Notes: generated from the sequence alone by a model not told the origin. A DNA stretch of 27,850 bases from JABDKJ01 sp964609215 (GCA_964609215.1 CAZSQZ010000025.1:1-27850); one strand, 5' to 3'. Shown: positions 1 to 10,609, counted from the first letter of the stretch. Numbers and translations: made by a program.

Positions 1-565
1 GCAGTCCTCAATCTATAACTATCACTATCTGTCCATATAACAATGGACCCAATGGCATGGACAACATGGGATCTGGAGATGATTGTATAGCCAGTACTTT
101 GAACAATAGCCCCACAGGCGGTACCTTAGAAAATTGTGTAAGTCATACTATAACAATCTTACCATTAGCTACAGCCGATGTCAATGATGGTGGAGATATC
201 AATGAAGATGGAGATAGTAACCCGCATACAGAAAGCCTATGTTCAGGCGGTAGCGCACAAGCTACTTTAGATGTATTAATGGGAACAGCTGGATTAGTAA
301 CCAGTGTAACTTCTAACTCCAATATAGGTGGAACGCTAACATCAGTAGGAGATATCTTAAGTGATGGCGATTTGATTCAATCTGGAATATTGACCAATAC
401 AACGAGCAGTCCTCAATCTATAACTATCACTATCTGTCCATACAACAATGGACCTAATGGCATGGACAACATGGGCTCAGGTGATGATTGCATAGCCAGC
501 ACATTAAACAACAGCCCAACAGGTAGTACTTTAGAAAACTGTGTGAGTCATACCATAACGGTTAA
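1..565 (+). repeat. 405-bp in-frame tandem duplication inside the adhesin gene
   Basis: Bases 1-160 and 406-565 are near copies, offset by exactly 405 bp (135 codons). Both encode SSPQSITITICPYNNGPNG-like and SHTI segments. The differences are mostly at third codon positions; one visible amino-acid change is TGGTLEN to TGSTLEN. More copies may lie to the left of the window. This is expansion of an adhesin domain by duplication, with purifying selection afterwards. Confidence 0.85.
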
Positions 566-1652
566 TCCTAACCCTATGGTAATGCCAAGTGCCGTGTCAA
601 CTAACCTGTGCTACGAAGAAGATATAAACCTAATCGATTCTGCAAATGACGGAAATGTAAGTTCTTGGTCATGGACAGGACCTAACGGATTTACTTCAAG
701 TAATCAGAACCCGGTAATTCCATTTCAACTTTTTGGACCTGGCTCAAATGTGACAACAAATCCTTTTTATCCTGGAATAGGAACACACGTTTATAACTTG
801 ACAGTAACCAATGTTTATGGATGTACTTCAACTTCTTCTGTAAGTATTGTTATTAACCCTCTGCCCGAATTAATGTCATGCACATCAATAGATCCTCTTT
901 GTTTTGGAGAGGAATCAGGAGAAATTAATATAACTATTTCAGGCGGCACATTACCTTTTAGTTTTTTATGGACAAGAGTCGCTCAAGGAACAACTTATAA
1001 TACTGAGGATCTTATCAATGTTGGTGCAGGAATGTATACACTAACAGTGACGGATGCAAATGGCTGTTCCTTATATCTTGAAAAAGAATTATTCAATCCA
1101 GAACCTCTGGAAATTATTCCAGATATGGTATGGAATCCGGCTTGTCCAGGTTCTTGTGATGGAATGATTTCATTCATGCCATTAGGTGGCACTGCTCCAT
1201 ATAGTTATTCTTGGTCCGACTTAACAGGGCCAATGCAGCCTTTGGAAAGAAATGATTTATGCGCAGGAACGCATACACTCACGGTTACCGATGCTAATGG
1301 TTGCGAAGATAGTTTCACTATAACAATGTCTAACCCTGCACCCTTAGAAACAAATGCTGGACCGGATGCAATGGTTTGTAGTATAAGTCCGTATACGCAC
1401 GCTGCAGATCCCGCCCCACCAGGCTCAGTTGGTACTTGGACCCACAATGGGACAGGTTCCTTAACAGATATAAACGATCCTAATGCGGTATATACGCCAG
1501 GTGCAGGAGATTTAGGAAACAATGTGGTTTTCACATGGTCCTATCCAGCCCCTTTTGGTAACTGCCCTGCAATGGACAATATGACACTGCTGGTAAAAGA
1601 TTCTGGTTGTGGAGGATTTCCATGGAATGGTTCAATGCTTAATAACGATTAA
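3..1652 (+). CDS. Large adhesin-like surface protein with SprB/PKD-like repeats (3' end only)
   Basis: The frame is open from the left edge, so the true start lies outside the window; about 549 codons are visible. Seen: a 135-residue unit present at least 1.3 times, then a PKD/Ig-like segment (about 600-870), then two segments ending in LTVTDANGC (about 880-1330), which is the hallmark of SprB repeats (PF13573). Such proteins are long cell-surface or secreted polypeptides of gliding or adhering Bacteroidota, normally exported by the type IX system. Odd: the protein ends in GSMLNND with a double stop (TAATAA) and has no recognisable T9SS C-terminal domain, neither the type A YPNP form nor the gliding-associated type B form. 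It may be truncated, or exported another way. The next surface-protein gene follows on the same strand within 120 bp. The repeat assignment is good; binding target and function are unknown. Confidence 0.88.
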   Translation, partial: SPQSITITICPYNNGPNGMDNMGSGDDCIASTLNNSPTGGTLENCVSHTITILPLATADVNDGGDINEDGDSNPHTESLCSGGSAQATLDVLMGTAGLVTSVTSNSNIGGTLTSVGDILSDGDLIQSGILTNTTSSPQSITITICPYNNGPNGMDNMGSGDDCIASTLNNSPTGSTLENCVSHTITVNPNPMVMPSAVSTNLCYEEDINLIDSANDGNVSSWSWTGPNGFTSSNQNPVIPFQLFGPGSNVTTNPFYPGIGTHVYNLTVTNVYGCTSTSSVSIVINPLPELMSCTSIDPLCFGEESGEINITISGGTLPFSFLWTRVAQGTTYNTEDLINVGAGMYTLTVTDANGCSLYLEKELFNPEPLEIIPDMVWNPACPGSCDGMISFMPLGGTAPYSYSWSDLTGPMQPLERNDLCAGTHTLTVTDANGCEDSFTITMSNPAPLETNAGPDAMVCSISPYTHAADPAPPGSVGTWTHNGTGSLTDINDPNAVYTPGAGDLGNNVVFTWSYPAPFGNCPAMDNMTLLVKDSGCGGFPWNGSMLNND

Positions 1653-1771
1653 TAATGTCAAACTTTAAAAGAGAAAAGATTATGAAAAAGACAGTTCATA
1701 CTACTTGCGGTTTGACAAATGCAAATCGTAACGCTACAAAACAAAAATTTACTCAGAAACTAAACCTTAAA

Positions 1772-4700
1772 ATGAATTCATTAAGAAAGGTGTTTTTATT
1801 TGCCTTAACCATTGCATTTGCAAATGCCGGGTGGTCTCAATGCGATTTATATATATCGGGGATAATTGATGGTCCTCTTAGTGGAGGAACTCCCAAAGGA
1901 GTTCAGTTATGCGCGAATAATGCCATCCCAGATTTAAGTATATACGGCCTAGGCTCAGCAAATAATGGAGGTGGGTCTGATGGAGAAGAGTTCACATTTC
2001 CTTCTGTTTCACTTGCAGCTGGTTCTTGCATATGGGTTGCCTCAGAAGCAAGCAATTTTGAAATGTATTTTGGTTTCGCACCAGATTATACTTCAGGAGC
2101 TATGGGTATCAATGGTGATGATGCAGTAGAACTATTTATGAATGGTGTCGCAATAGATGTTTATGGAGACATTAATCAAGATGGTTCAGGTCAACCTTGG
2201 GAATATTTAGATTCATATGCCTATGCAGCAGACACGGATTGCAGTACTACATTTTCCGAATCGGAATGGGTAATTGCCGGTCCTAACGTTTTGGATGGAG
2301 ATTCTGAATACTGTCAAATTTCACCACAAGATCCATTTTCATTAGGAGTATGTACTCAGGCTCCTTGTGGAATTTCAGGCTTTGGAAATGCTCAAGTCAA
2401 TTGCAATGCCTATACTTTGGGAATTGATGGAGTAAGTATTTCAATTCCTTATTCAGGAATGGATGCAGGTGCTGCCATAGTTAATAATGGATCCGGAACT
2501 ATTGGTGGTGACGATCCAACTAGTGTGATGGATGGAACAATTGTAATCTCAAATCTCAATGAAGGAGATTTATATGCAATTTCAATTTTAGGTGGTTTAT
2601 GTGATCTATCTATAAATGGTTCCGTACCTGCAAATGCTTGTGCAGTTGTAGATGCAAGCACACAAACTTGTGTTGCAGATTCAGATTGCTCTCAATGGTC
2701 TCCTGTTCCTTCGGTTTTGAATAGTCAAGGAGATAATTGGACCTGCGACAATGGCGTATATTCATCAAGTCCTTTTGTTGCCTTCAACGGCATGGAAGCC
2801 TCTTCCTTATATCTTATTTCTAGCCCAATAGATCTTAGTTCATCAAGCACGGGATCTATAATGGCGGATATTGAAGTATTGTTTACAGGTCCTGATTTGG
2901 AAGTGTTTTATACTACCGCATTTGTTGGGTCTCAAGATCCTGCTGACGAAGCATGGATTTCAATGGGGACTTTCCTAGGTTCAACAGCTGGAGGTCCAAG
3001 CACAGCAACATTTCCAATACCAGCAGCAGCTTTTGGAAACAGTACTGTTACTTTTGCATTTAGAAACTCTTCCCCATCTGGTGCAGCCGGAGAATCTTTA
3101 GGTATTGATTTATCGGGAATCATTATTGATGTTGATTGTGGAACTCCTCCAACATGCAGTATTACTTCATTTGGCCCTGCTTCTATTTCTTGTGAAGCTT
3201 TCACAGCAAACAACGATGAAGTAAGTATAGAAATACCGTACACTGGTTTAGACCCTGTGGTGAGTTTATTCAACACTGGAGCAGGAACACTTAGTGGAGA
3301 TAATCCATCTTCAGTGAATAATGGGACTGTAATTTTAACCGGTTTAAATGAAGGTGATGCTTATTCAGTTGAAATTTCAGGTGGTGTATGTTCTGGTCTT
3401 ATTGTTTCTGGAACAGTTCCTACTGCTCAATGTCCGGCACCTCCATCTTCAACTCCTGAAATTATAATTTCTGAAATCATGTATAATGAATCTGGAACAG
3501 ATGATGAGTGGATAGAATTATGCAGTTTAGAACCCTCTAGTACAGATCTAACTGGATTCACAGTGAAAATAGGTGGCTCAATTGAATTTACTTTCCCCGT
3601 AGGCGCTTCTATTGGAGCAGGAGAGTGCATTACCCTTGCTCTTGGAATTGATACAGGAAGTGGAGATTCTAACCTATTCAATGATGATTGTCCTTTCGAA
3701 CCTGATTATGGTAACCCGAATTCAACAAATAATCTTAGTAATACAGGAAATACTATTCAATTATGCGATCCTGTTGGGACGAATGTTGATGATGTAACTT
3801 ACTCTTCAACATCTGCATCAAATGGAAATGGTTCTTCTCTAGAAGTAATTGATTTAAATCTGGACAATTCATTGACAAGTAATGGAAATTGGCAAGATGG
3901 AATGAATGCAGACGGTCAAGCACCATCCCCCGGAGTTACAAATGATATGGATGTGGATTGCTCCTTGCCAATGAGTCCATTAGAAGGAGAAATTGTCATC
4001 ACAGAAATTCTTTATGATCCTTGCTTTTCAGAAGTGGGTGATGATGGTACTCATGAATTTTTGGAAATAGCCAATCTCTCTCCAATTGATATAGATGTGA
4101 GTAATTGGATAATAACTGGTGTTACTTTTAGCTTTCCAGCTGGGGCCATAATACCTGGGAACAGCACTATTATTGTAACTACACTTGCTTCTACCTATGG
4201 AGGTCCAAATGCTTCGGTCTATGAATGGTCTGGAGGTTCTTTAAGCAATGGCGGAGAACTGATTACCATTCTGGATAACAACGCAATGGCTGTGGATGAA
4301 GTAGATTATGATGATGCCAATGGATGGCCTACTTGCGCAGATGCAAATAGATGTGCTTCATTGGTTTTGTTGGATCCAACATCAGATAATACAGATCCTA
4401 ATAATTGGTTTGCTTCTGCAGAATATGGCGGCTCACCTAATGCTGCGAATACAGCAACAGAAGACATTACAAATGCATTCTTAAGTGCAGATGGATCATG
4501 CAATGGAGACAATGTAGATTTTGATTTAACCTTTGATATAAGTGGGGGAACTGGAATTGTTGAAGTCGTCTTAGAGTCTGATGGAACTGTTCTTGGAACA
4601 CTTGCCACAAGCAATGGAACCAGTCAGGTACTTAGCGCATCTCTTCTAGGCCCTACACCTGGTGGTGGCACTTTTGATGTGATTTTAAGAGATCAAGATT

Positions 4701-7700
4701 CTCATAACTGTGGTCCAAATCCGATAACGATAAGTGACCCAGGATGCGGTGTAATATGCCCTTTTGATGCTTCAAGTATTATGTTTAATGGGGTTTGTGA
4801 AGGAGATGATGCAAATATTTCAATTACGGTAGATGTTGATGGAGGTTCTGGGAACTATGTCCTAATAGGATCAACAGGAGCTGTTTTACAAACTATTTCC
4901 GAAGGCTTAACAGATGGTAACCTTTCATTGAATGGAACCATTTCTGGTCCTACTGGAGGACTTTCAACAGTTTTTGTTAGGGACTTAGATGCAGATTTAA
5001 GTTGTCAGTTAGATATTCCTGTGATATTACCTGAATGTCCTGAACCCTTTGGCGAAGTAATTATTAATGAAATTCATTACAACCCATGTTCTGAACAAGG
5101 AAATGATTCCGATTTTGAATTTATTGAGTTATATAATAATGGAACGGGAACCGAAGACATTTCAGGATGGTTCTTCTCACAGGGAGTTACTTTTTCATTC
5201 CCTGCTGAAACTTCTATAGCTCCCGGTGAATATATTGTTATTGCTATCAATGCTGCAACTTATGGAACTCCTTATGATTTTTCTGGTGGACTTTCCAATG
5301 GCGGTGAGGATATCATTTTAAATGATGCTAATGGAGCAATGATAGACATTGTAGATTATGATGATGGAGGTGGATGGCCAAATGAACCAGATGGAAATTG
5401 CTGTGCATCATTGGCTCTAATAGATTTTAATTCAGATAATAATCTATCCGCTTCATGGGGTGTGAACTATAATAATGGATCTCCTGGTGCAGCTAATGAT
5501 TTAAGTGAGTTAATGGGCTGTACAAACCCAGTAGCTTGTAACTTTAATGATTGTGCAACAATAGATGATGGATCCTGCATACTTCCTGGCGATGCCTGCG
5601 ATGATGGAATTGCCAGTACTGTAAATGATGAAATTTTAGCAGACTGTACATGCGGAGGAACTGAAGTCATTTTAGGTTGTACAGATAATTTGGCCTGTAA
5701 CTTTAATGCAGAGGCCAACATGGATGATATGTCTTGTGTATATGTTGGTGACACCTGTGATGATATGGATGTGAGTACAATCAATGATCAATATCAAACA
5801 GATTGTGGATGTTTAGGAACTCAGATTGTTATGGGTTGTATGGATAATACGGCTTGCAACTTTAACCCAGATGCGAATGTTGATGACATGTCTTGCGTCT
5901 TTGTCAATGACGCTTGTGATGATTCAAATCCAAATACATTCAATGATGCGTATCAGGGTGATTGCATCTGTACAGGGACTCCAATTATTATGGGTTGTAC
6001 GGATAGTGAGGCATGTAATTTCAATGAAGAAGCAAATACTGAAGATGATTCATGTATTTATGCTGGAGATAGCTGCGATGATGGAGATACAAGCACTTTC
6101 AATGATGTCTTGACAATAGATCCTAGCTCAGGTGAATGCATGTGTGGTGGTACACCAATTGTTCTAGGTTGTATGGATGAATCAGCATGCAATTATAATG
6201 CAGAAGCAAATATGGATGATGGTTCATGTGTGATAGCATCCGTTATTTCTACCAATATTCCAACTACAACTTGTTCTAATGATGGAATTGCGGATGTCTA
6301 TAATCCAATCGTTTCTGGTGGAAATGGTCCTTTATCTGTTTTTATTCTTACATCTGCTACAGGACAAATATTGGGTGTGGATGCAAATGGATTTGATTTA
6401 GAAGGAGCTCCAGCCGGAGTTTGTATTATATACCATGTTAATTTCCAAACCTTAAACGGCCTTTTATCAGGACAAAATATTTCTGATTTAACGGGATGCT
6501 TTGAATTTTCAAATGGTATTTCAATTACAAGGGAAGAAGCGGGTTGTTTAGATCCTGAGGCGGACAATTTTAATGCAGATGCTTGTTCAGACAATGGAAC
6601 ATGTCAATACTTGGGTTGTACAAATCCAGATGCATGTAATTACGACCCTACAGCCAACACAAACGATGGGTCTTGTTTCTTTGTTAATGATGCATGTAAC
6701 GATAATAACCCCTTAACAATCAATGATGAAATACAGCCTAATTGTGTTTGTCAGGGAACATTATTTATTGAAGGATGCAATGACCCAAGCGCATGTAACT
6801 TTGATCCTTCGGTAACCAATAACGATGGTTCATGTGATTACTTCTCTTGTTTGCCTGCTGGAGCATGCCAATTAGATATTACTGCAATGGTAATGTGCGG
6901 AGCCGGCCATAATGAGGAATTCATTATTCAGGTATCTGGAATTTCTGGTGGTTCAGGAGTATACGATGTTACCATAGGAGGACAAACACAATCATTTACG
7001 GGAGCTATGGTTAACTTTGGACCATTCCCGCACTCCGGAGTAGGAGGGCAGAACTGGTTGGTTTCTGCTGTAGATTTAAATAGTGCAGGTTGTTCTGGAT
7101 TTACCTTTGTACAAGAAGTATTGTGTATTGACCTGGATGGAGACGGTGATTTTGAAAACAACGAAGTTACATGCTCTTGCCCTTACGGAGGGACAATTGT
7201 TTCGCAGGCAGTTCCGGGATCTTTTCTGGCTGGACCATTTTACAATAAGACCCAATATTATGCGCTGACTGATAATTCAGGAAATGTCTTAGCCGTAAAT
7301 ATGAGCGGTTTGTTTGATCAGCTGAACGATGGAACCTATCAAGTATGGTCATTGAATTATACCAATACTACAGCTTTTCCAAGTGATGCTCCTTACCAAG
7401 TCGGAGATGTTATTTCCGTTGCTCCAGGTGCTGCTTGTGACGAGATATGCGGTTCTGCGACCTATACCGTTTCTTGTGGATGTTGTGTTGCAGAAGCAGG
7501 TATCCTTGTTGGAGATTTAGATACGGATTTATGTAATGGAGAGGATTACGGAGCAGTTAACCCAACATGGAGTGGAAATGAACCCGTTCCTTCTGCTCAT
7601 TACGGATATTTTTTCCAACTGTTTGATTCAAATGGTAATCCGATAGCAAGTAACCTTGACGGTGATTTTGATTTCTCAAATCTTGCTCCTGGGACCTATG

Positions 7701-10609
7701 AAATAGAAGGAACTTCTTTTAATCTCAATAATGCATTGGAATGTTTTGATGTATCCAATAGAATTGAAATTACCATTCATTCGGATCCTAATATTATTAT
7801 ATTCCCTCAAGCAGCAGTATGTTTAGATGCGGATCCGGTGCAAATGAACGCAGCTCCGGTAGGTGGAACATGGTTTGGTGCTGGAATTAGCGCTGCAGGT
7901 TCATTTAATCCAGCTAGTGCTGGAGTTGGTGTGCATGTTTTAACATATTCCTATGATGATATTCACGGATGTTCAAATTCAAAATCCATTGAAGTAACTG
8001 TAAATGCCTTGCCGAATTTGGCTATAATGGATATTCCAGACCTATGCTGGGAAAATTCAAGTTATCAGCTAGAAGCGACTAATAATGGGGCTTTGATTTC
8101 GGGTGGTCTTTGGTCTGGTGATGTTGATGCTTCTGGAGTATTTGATCAGAACGCGGGTGTAGGTTCTTATTCTGCTACAGTGGAATGGACAAATCCAACA
8201 ACAGGGTGTACTAGTTCTGCTTCAACTTCTTGGACGGTTGCTTATTGCTGTAATGCAGATGCTGGAGATCTCTGTCCTGTGTCATTAAGTCATGAAGTAC
8301 TTGAACTTTGCGAAGGACAAGAACATGGAGGTTTTGTTTCTACCTATCAGTATAATGGAGTAGTGCCAGCCTTTGGCAACTATTCTTATGCCTTCATACT
8401 TATAGATGCCAATGGAACAATTGATCAGGTAGTATATGGAAATTATGGAGATTTTACTTTTGCAACTTTAGAACCGGATACCTATTTGGCTTATGGATTA
8501 TCATATAGTGAAGATGTAAATGCACAAAGTCTGGAGGATTATATTGATAATATTGCTACGCTTAGCGATATAAGCAATGATATAGCAAGCGGTATGTGCG
8601 CAGACCTGTCTTGTGAGTTGCCAAACGGTCAGATGGCTCATGTTATCATTCATGAGGTTCCAGAAGTAAGTATAATTGCTCCTTCTGGTGTTGTTGAATC
8701 AAATAATGGACTTGTTCTATCAGGAATTCCCGCAGAAGGTTCTAGTCCAAATGATAATGGATGGTTCTCAGGAACAAATGTTGATGCATCTGGATTAATG
8801 GATATTAGTGTTCCTGGAACCTATGAAGTTAACTATCATTATTTCACAGAAAATGGATGTGGAGGAGTTTCTACTCAACAAATAATGGTTGTTCCTGGAG
8901 GTTCGGGCATGACTATTCAAGCAGGAGCTCAAGATATTTGTTTAGGAGAAACGGTTTACTTCGAAATTACTTTACCTAGTTATCCGATTAGCGGTATTCT
9001 TCAGGTAAATGGAGTAGAACATATTATACCTCCCCAAACAACACAATATATAATTAGTGATACTCCTGTAGAAAGCACTAGCTATGCTATTGAAAGTTTT
9101 GTTCTGTCAGATGGCACTGATGTGGTTGTTGGAGACTTAACTTACGTAACCATTGATCCTATTGCTCCAGAAATAATATGTGATGATATTTTTGTGGAGA
9201 TAGAGGAAGGAGAAAACGTCACTTATAGTATTGATGATTATACCTTAAACTATTCAGACAATTGTGCAATTCAAGACATTGTTGCTTCTCAATATACTTT
9301 TAATGCTTCACACGAAGGATTCAATGCAATTGTGGTAACTGTAACAGATAGCAATGGAAATGAATCGAGTTGTGCAGCAACAGTAAATATTACAGTTACA
9401 GATATAGAAGATCCAGCGGATACTACTCCTCCGGAAATCAATTTGAATTTGATAGCTGAAACTGATCAATGTAGTTCAGTTGATTTAAGCCAGCTTGAAA
9501 TGTTTGCAAATGGAACGCTCAATAGTTCGGATGAACAAGATTTATTTGATTACTATTTGGATGCATTTGATACTATGTTGTTGACACCAAGTGTAAGTGA
9601 TAACAGTGGAAATGTAATGTTGATTGCAGAATCAATGGATGTTGAGATGAATAACTTAAGTTGCCCAGAAATTGCAAGAATTACCATTAACTATAGTGCT
9701 CTTGATGGAGCTGGTAATGCATCTTTAGGCACTGTTGCTCCTTATCTAAGTATTATTGATAATGTTGCTCCGGAAATTAGCGGATTGGATGCGGCCCTTG
9801 CGGTTTCAAGTCCAAATGATATTCCAGTACCTTCTGGAGATGAAATAGCATCAGATTGTCAGACATCAACGGTAAGTCATGAAGATATTATAATGTCTCA
9901 GGACTGTGGTTTCTCCATTGAAAGAACATATACCGCAGTTGACCTCTGCGGAAATACATCCTCATTCGTTCAAACAATAGATGTATTTGATTATGAAGAG
10001 CCGAATCAATTGAATGAGGTATGTAATAATACCAATACAATGTTGCTGGAGTGGAATCCTTATCCTGGAACCGTTGCTTGTCAAATTAAGGGTGGACTTT
10101 TAGGTGGAAATGATCCTGCAAGTATAATAGTACAAGGAGGAAACCTGAGTTCTAAGATTATTCAATTAAGTGTCTTGAATCCTAATGAAACATATCAATG
10201 GAGAGTAAGATGCGCTTGTGATTTAAATCCAATTCAAGCGAGTACTTGGTCTGAATACAGCTATTTCTTGCCAAAAGATATATGCCAAACTGCTTCCTTG
10301 GCTAATGGAGGTAATGCCAGTGGCACAGCAGCTAAATCTATGTTCGATTCTCCTGCAAGTATGATGGTTTATCCAAATCCAACTTCAGATATCCTTACAA
10401 TAGAGATTGCAACTGAAAATGAAATGCAAGGTATATTGTCCGTTAAGGATATACTTGGAAAAGAAGTATATGCCGTTCAGAAGAATGTTTTTGAGGGAAG
10501 CAATCAAATAAATTTAGATCTAAGTGAATATGAAGACGGAACTTATCTTGTTTCTTTCTTAACCCTTGATGGAGTGCAATTTTCAGAAAGAGTGATTGTA
10601 AGCAAGTAG
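1772..10609 (+). CDS. Giant T9SS-secreted multidomain protein with lamin-tail-like domains and Cys-rich repeats
   Basis: A 2945-residue exported protein. The start chosen at 1772 gives a classical signal peptide (MNSLRKVF, hydrophobic core, cleavage after GWSQ). The frame is open back to ATGs at 1682 and 1655. Order of parts by residue: lamin-tail-like segment (about 24-180); paired about 90-residue repeats starting CGISGFG and CSITSFG (about 199-290 and 461-554); lamin-tail-like domains opening with EIIISEIMY, EIVITEILY and EVIINEIHY (about 563, 739, 1094); Cys-rich array (about 1249-1693); Ig/PKD-like segments; HYR-like segment (about 2460-2550); FN3-like segment; and a type A sorting domain from YPNP at residue 2867 to the end. 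The sorting domain is cleaved and the protein anchored or released by the T9SS machinery. The likely role is adhesin or surface-layer component. It has no visible catalytic domain. A strong terminator follows. Confidence 0.92.
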   Translation: MNSLRKVFLFALTIAFANAGWSQCDLYISGIIDGPLSGGTPKGVQLCANNAIPDLSIYGLGSANNGGGSDGEEFTFPSVSLAAGSCIWVASEASNFEMYFGFAPDYTSGAMGINGDDAVELFMNGVAIDVYGDINQDGSGQPWEYLDSYAYAADTDCSTTFSESEWVIAGPNVLDGDSEYCQISPQDPFSLGVCTQAPCGISGFGNAQVNCNAYTLGIDGVSISIPYSGMDAGAAIVNNGSGTIGGDDPTSVMDGTIVISNLNEGDLYAISILGGLCDLSINGSVPANACAVVDASTQTCVADSDCSQWSPVPSVLNSQGDNWTCDNGVYSSSPFVAFNGMEASSLYLISSPIDLSSSSTGSIMADIEVLFTGPDLEVFYTTAFVGSQDPADEAWISMGTFLGSTAGGPSTATFPIPAAAFGNSTVTFAFRNSSPSGAAGESLGIDLSGIIIDVDCGTPPTCSITSFGPASISCEAFTANNDEVSIEIPYTGLDPVVSLFNTGAGTLSGDNPSSVNNGTVILTGLNEGDAYSVEISGGVCSGLIVSGTVPTAQCPAPPSSTPEIIISEIMYNESGTDDEWIELCSLEPSSTDLTGFTVKIGGSIEFTFPVGASIGAGECITLALGIDTGSGDSNLFNDDCPFEPDYGNPNSTNNLSNTGNTIQLCDPVGTNVDDVTYSSTSASNGNGSSLEVIDLNLDNSLTSNGNWQDGMNADGQAPSPGVTNDMDVDCSLPMSPLEGEIVITEILYDPCFSEVGDDGTHEFLEIANLSPIDIDVSNWIITGVTFSFPAGAIIPGNSTIIVTTLASTYGGPNASVYEWSGGSLSNGGELITILDNNAMAVDEVDYDDANGWPTCADANRCASLVLLDPTSDNTDPNNWFASAEYGGSPNAANTATEDITNAFLSADGSCNGDNVDFDLTFDISGGTGIVEVVLESDGTVLGTLATSNGTSQVLSASLLGPTPGGGTFDVILRDQDSHNCGPNPITISDPGCGVICPFDASSIMFNGVCEGDDANISITVDVDGGSGNYVLIGSTGAVLQTISEGLTDGNLSLNGTISGPTGGLSTVFVRDLDADLSCQLDIPVILPECPEPFGEVIINEIHYNPCSEQGNDSDFEFIELYNNGTGTEDISGWFFSQGVTFSFPAETSIAPGEYIVIAINAATYGTPYDFSGGLSNGGEDIILNDANGAMIDIVDYDDGGGWPNEPDGNCCASLALIDFNSDNNLSASWGVNYNNGSPGAANDLSELMGCTNPVACNFNDCATIDDGSCILPGDACDDGIASTVNDEILADCTCGGTEVILGCTDNLACNFNAEANMDDMSCVYVGDTCDDMDVSTINDQYQTDCGCLGTQIVMGCMDNTACNFNPDANVDDMSCVFVNDACDDSNPNTFNDAYQGDCICTGTPIIMGCTDSEACNFNEEANTEDDSCIYAGDSCDDGDTSTFNDVLTIDPSSGECMCGGTPIVLGCMDESACNYNAEANMDDGSCVIASVISTNIPTTTCSNDGIADVYNPIVSGGNGPLSVFILTSATGQILGVDANGFDLEGAPAGVCIIYHVNFQTLNGLLSGQNISDLTGCFEFSNGISITREEAGCLDPEADNFNADACSDNGTCQYLGCTNPDACNYDPTANTNDGSCFFVNDACNDNNPLTINDEIQPNCVCQGTLFIEGCNDPSACNFDPSVTNNDGSCDYFSCLPAGACQLDITAMVMCGAGHNEEFIIQVSGISGGSGVYDVTIGGQTQSFTGAMVNFGPFPHSGVGGQNWLVSAVDLNSAGCSGFTFVQEVLCIDLDGDGDFENNEVTCSCPYGGTIVSQAVPGSFLAGPFYNKTQYYALTDNSGNVLAVNMSGLFDQLNDGTYQVWSLNYTNTTAFPSDAPYQVGDVISVAPGAACDEICGSATYTVSCGCCVAEAGILVGDLDTDLCNGEDYGAVNPTWSGNEPVPSAHYGYFFQLFDSNGNPIASNLDGDFDFSNLAPGTYEIEGTSFNLNNALECFDVSNRIEITIHSDPNIIIFPQAAVCLDADPVQMNAAPVGGTWFGAGISAAGSFNPASAGVGVHVLTYSYDDIHGCSNSKSIEVTVNALPNLAIMDIPDLCWENSSYQLEATNNGALISGGLWSGDVDASGVFDQNAGVGSYSATVEWTNPTTGCTSSASTSWTVAYCCNADAGDLCPVSLSHEVLELCEGQEHGGFVSTYQYNGVVPAFGNYSYAFILIDANGTIDQVVYGNYGDFTFATLEPDTYLAYGLSYSEDVNAQSLEDYIDNIATLSDISNDIASGMCADLSCELPNGQMAHVIIHEVPEVSIIAPSGVVESNNGLVLSGIPAEGSSPNDNGWFSGTNVDASGLMDISVPGTYEVNYHYFTENGCGGVSTQQIMVVPGGSGMTIQAGAQDICLGETVYFEITLPSYPISGILQVNGVEHIIPPQTTQYIISDTPVESTSYAIESFVLSDGTDVVVGDLTYVTIDPIAPEIICDDIFVEIEEGENVTYSIDDYTLNYSDNCAIQDIVASQYTFNASHEGFNAIVVTVTDSNGNESSCAATVNITVTDIEDPADTTPPEINLNLIAETDQCSSVDLSQLEMFANGTLNSSDEQDLFDYYLDAFDTMLLTPSVSDNSGNVMLIAESMDVEMNNLSCPEIARITINYSALDGAGNASLGTVAPYLSIIDNVAPEISGLDAALAVSSPNDIPVPSGDEIASDCQTSTVSHEDIIMSQDCGFSIERTYTAVDLCGNTSSFVQTIDVFDYEEPNQLNEVCNNTNTMLLEWNPYPGTVACQIKGGLLGGNDPASIIVQGGNLSSKIIQLSVLNPNETYQWRVRCACDLNPIQASTWSEYSYFLPKDICQTASLANGGNASGTAAKSMFDSPASMMVYPNPTSDILTIEIATENEMQGILSVKDILGKEVYAVQKNVFEGSNQINLDLSEYEDGTYLVSFLTLDGVQFSERVIVSK
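5516..6850 (+). repeat. Array of about eight Cys-rich units (GCxDxxACNFN) in the giant protein
   Basis: Within the 2945-residue protein, units open with GCTNPVACNFN, GCTDNLACNFN, GCMDNTACNFN, GCTDSEACNFN, GCMDESACNYN, GCLDPEADNFN, GCTNPDACNYD and GCNDPSACNFD. The first three are exactly 53 residues (159 bp) long and the fourth is 58. Each carries a DDGSC-type block, a DxCDD block and a C-x-C pair, so each unit has about six cysteines, probably disulphide-bonded after export, and many acidic residues that could bind calcium. The sixth unit has ADNFN in place of ACNFN. Similar motifs occur in other large secreted Bacteroidota proteins (from memory). Confidence 0.85.

Noticed and set aside
1640..1800. 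The first adhesin fragment and the giant protein as one gene split by a frameshift
   Set aside because: The first frame ends at a double stop, and the second has its own signal peptide 120 bp later; nothing coding-like joins them in another frame.
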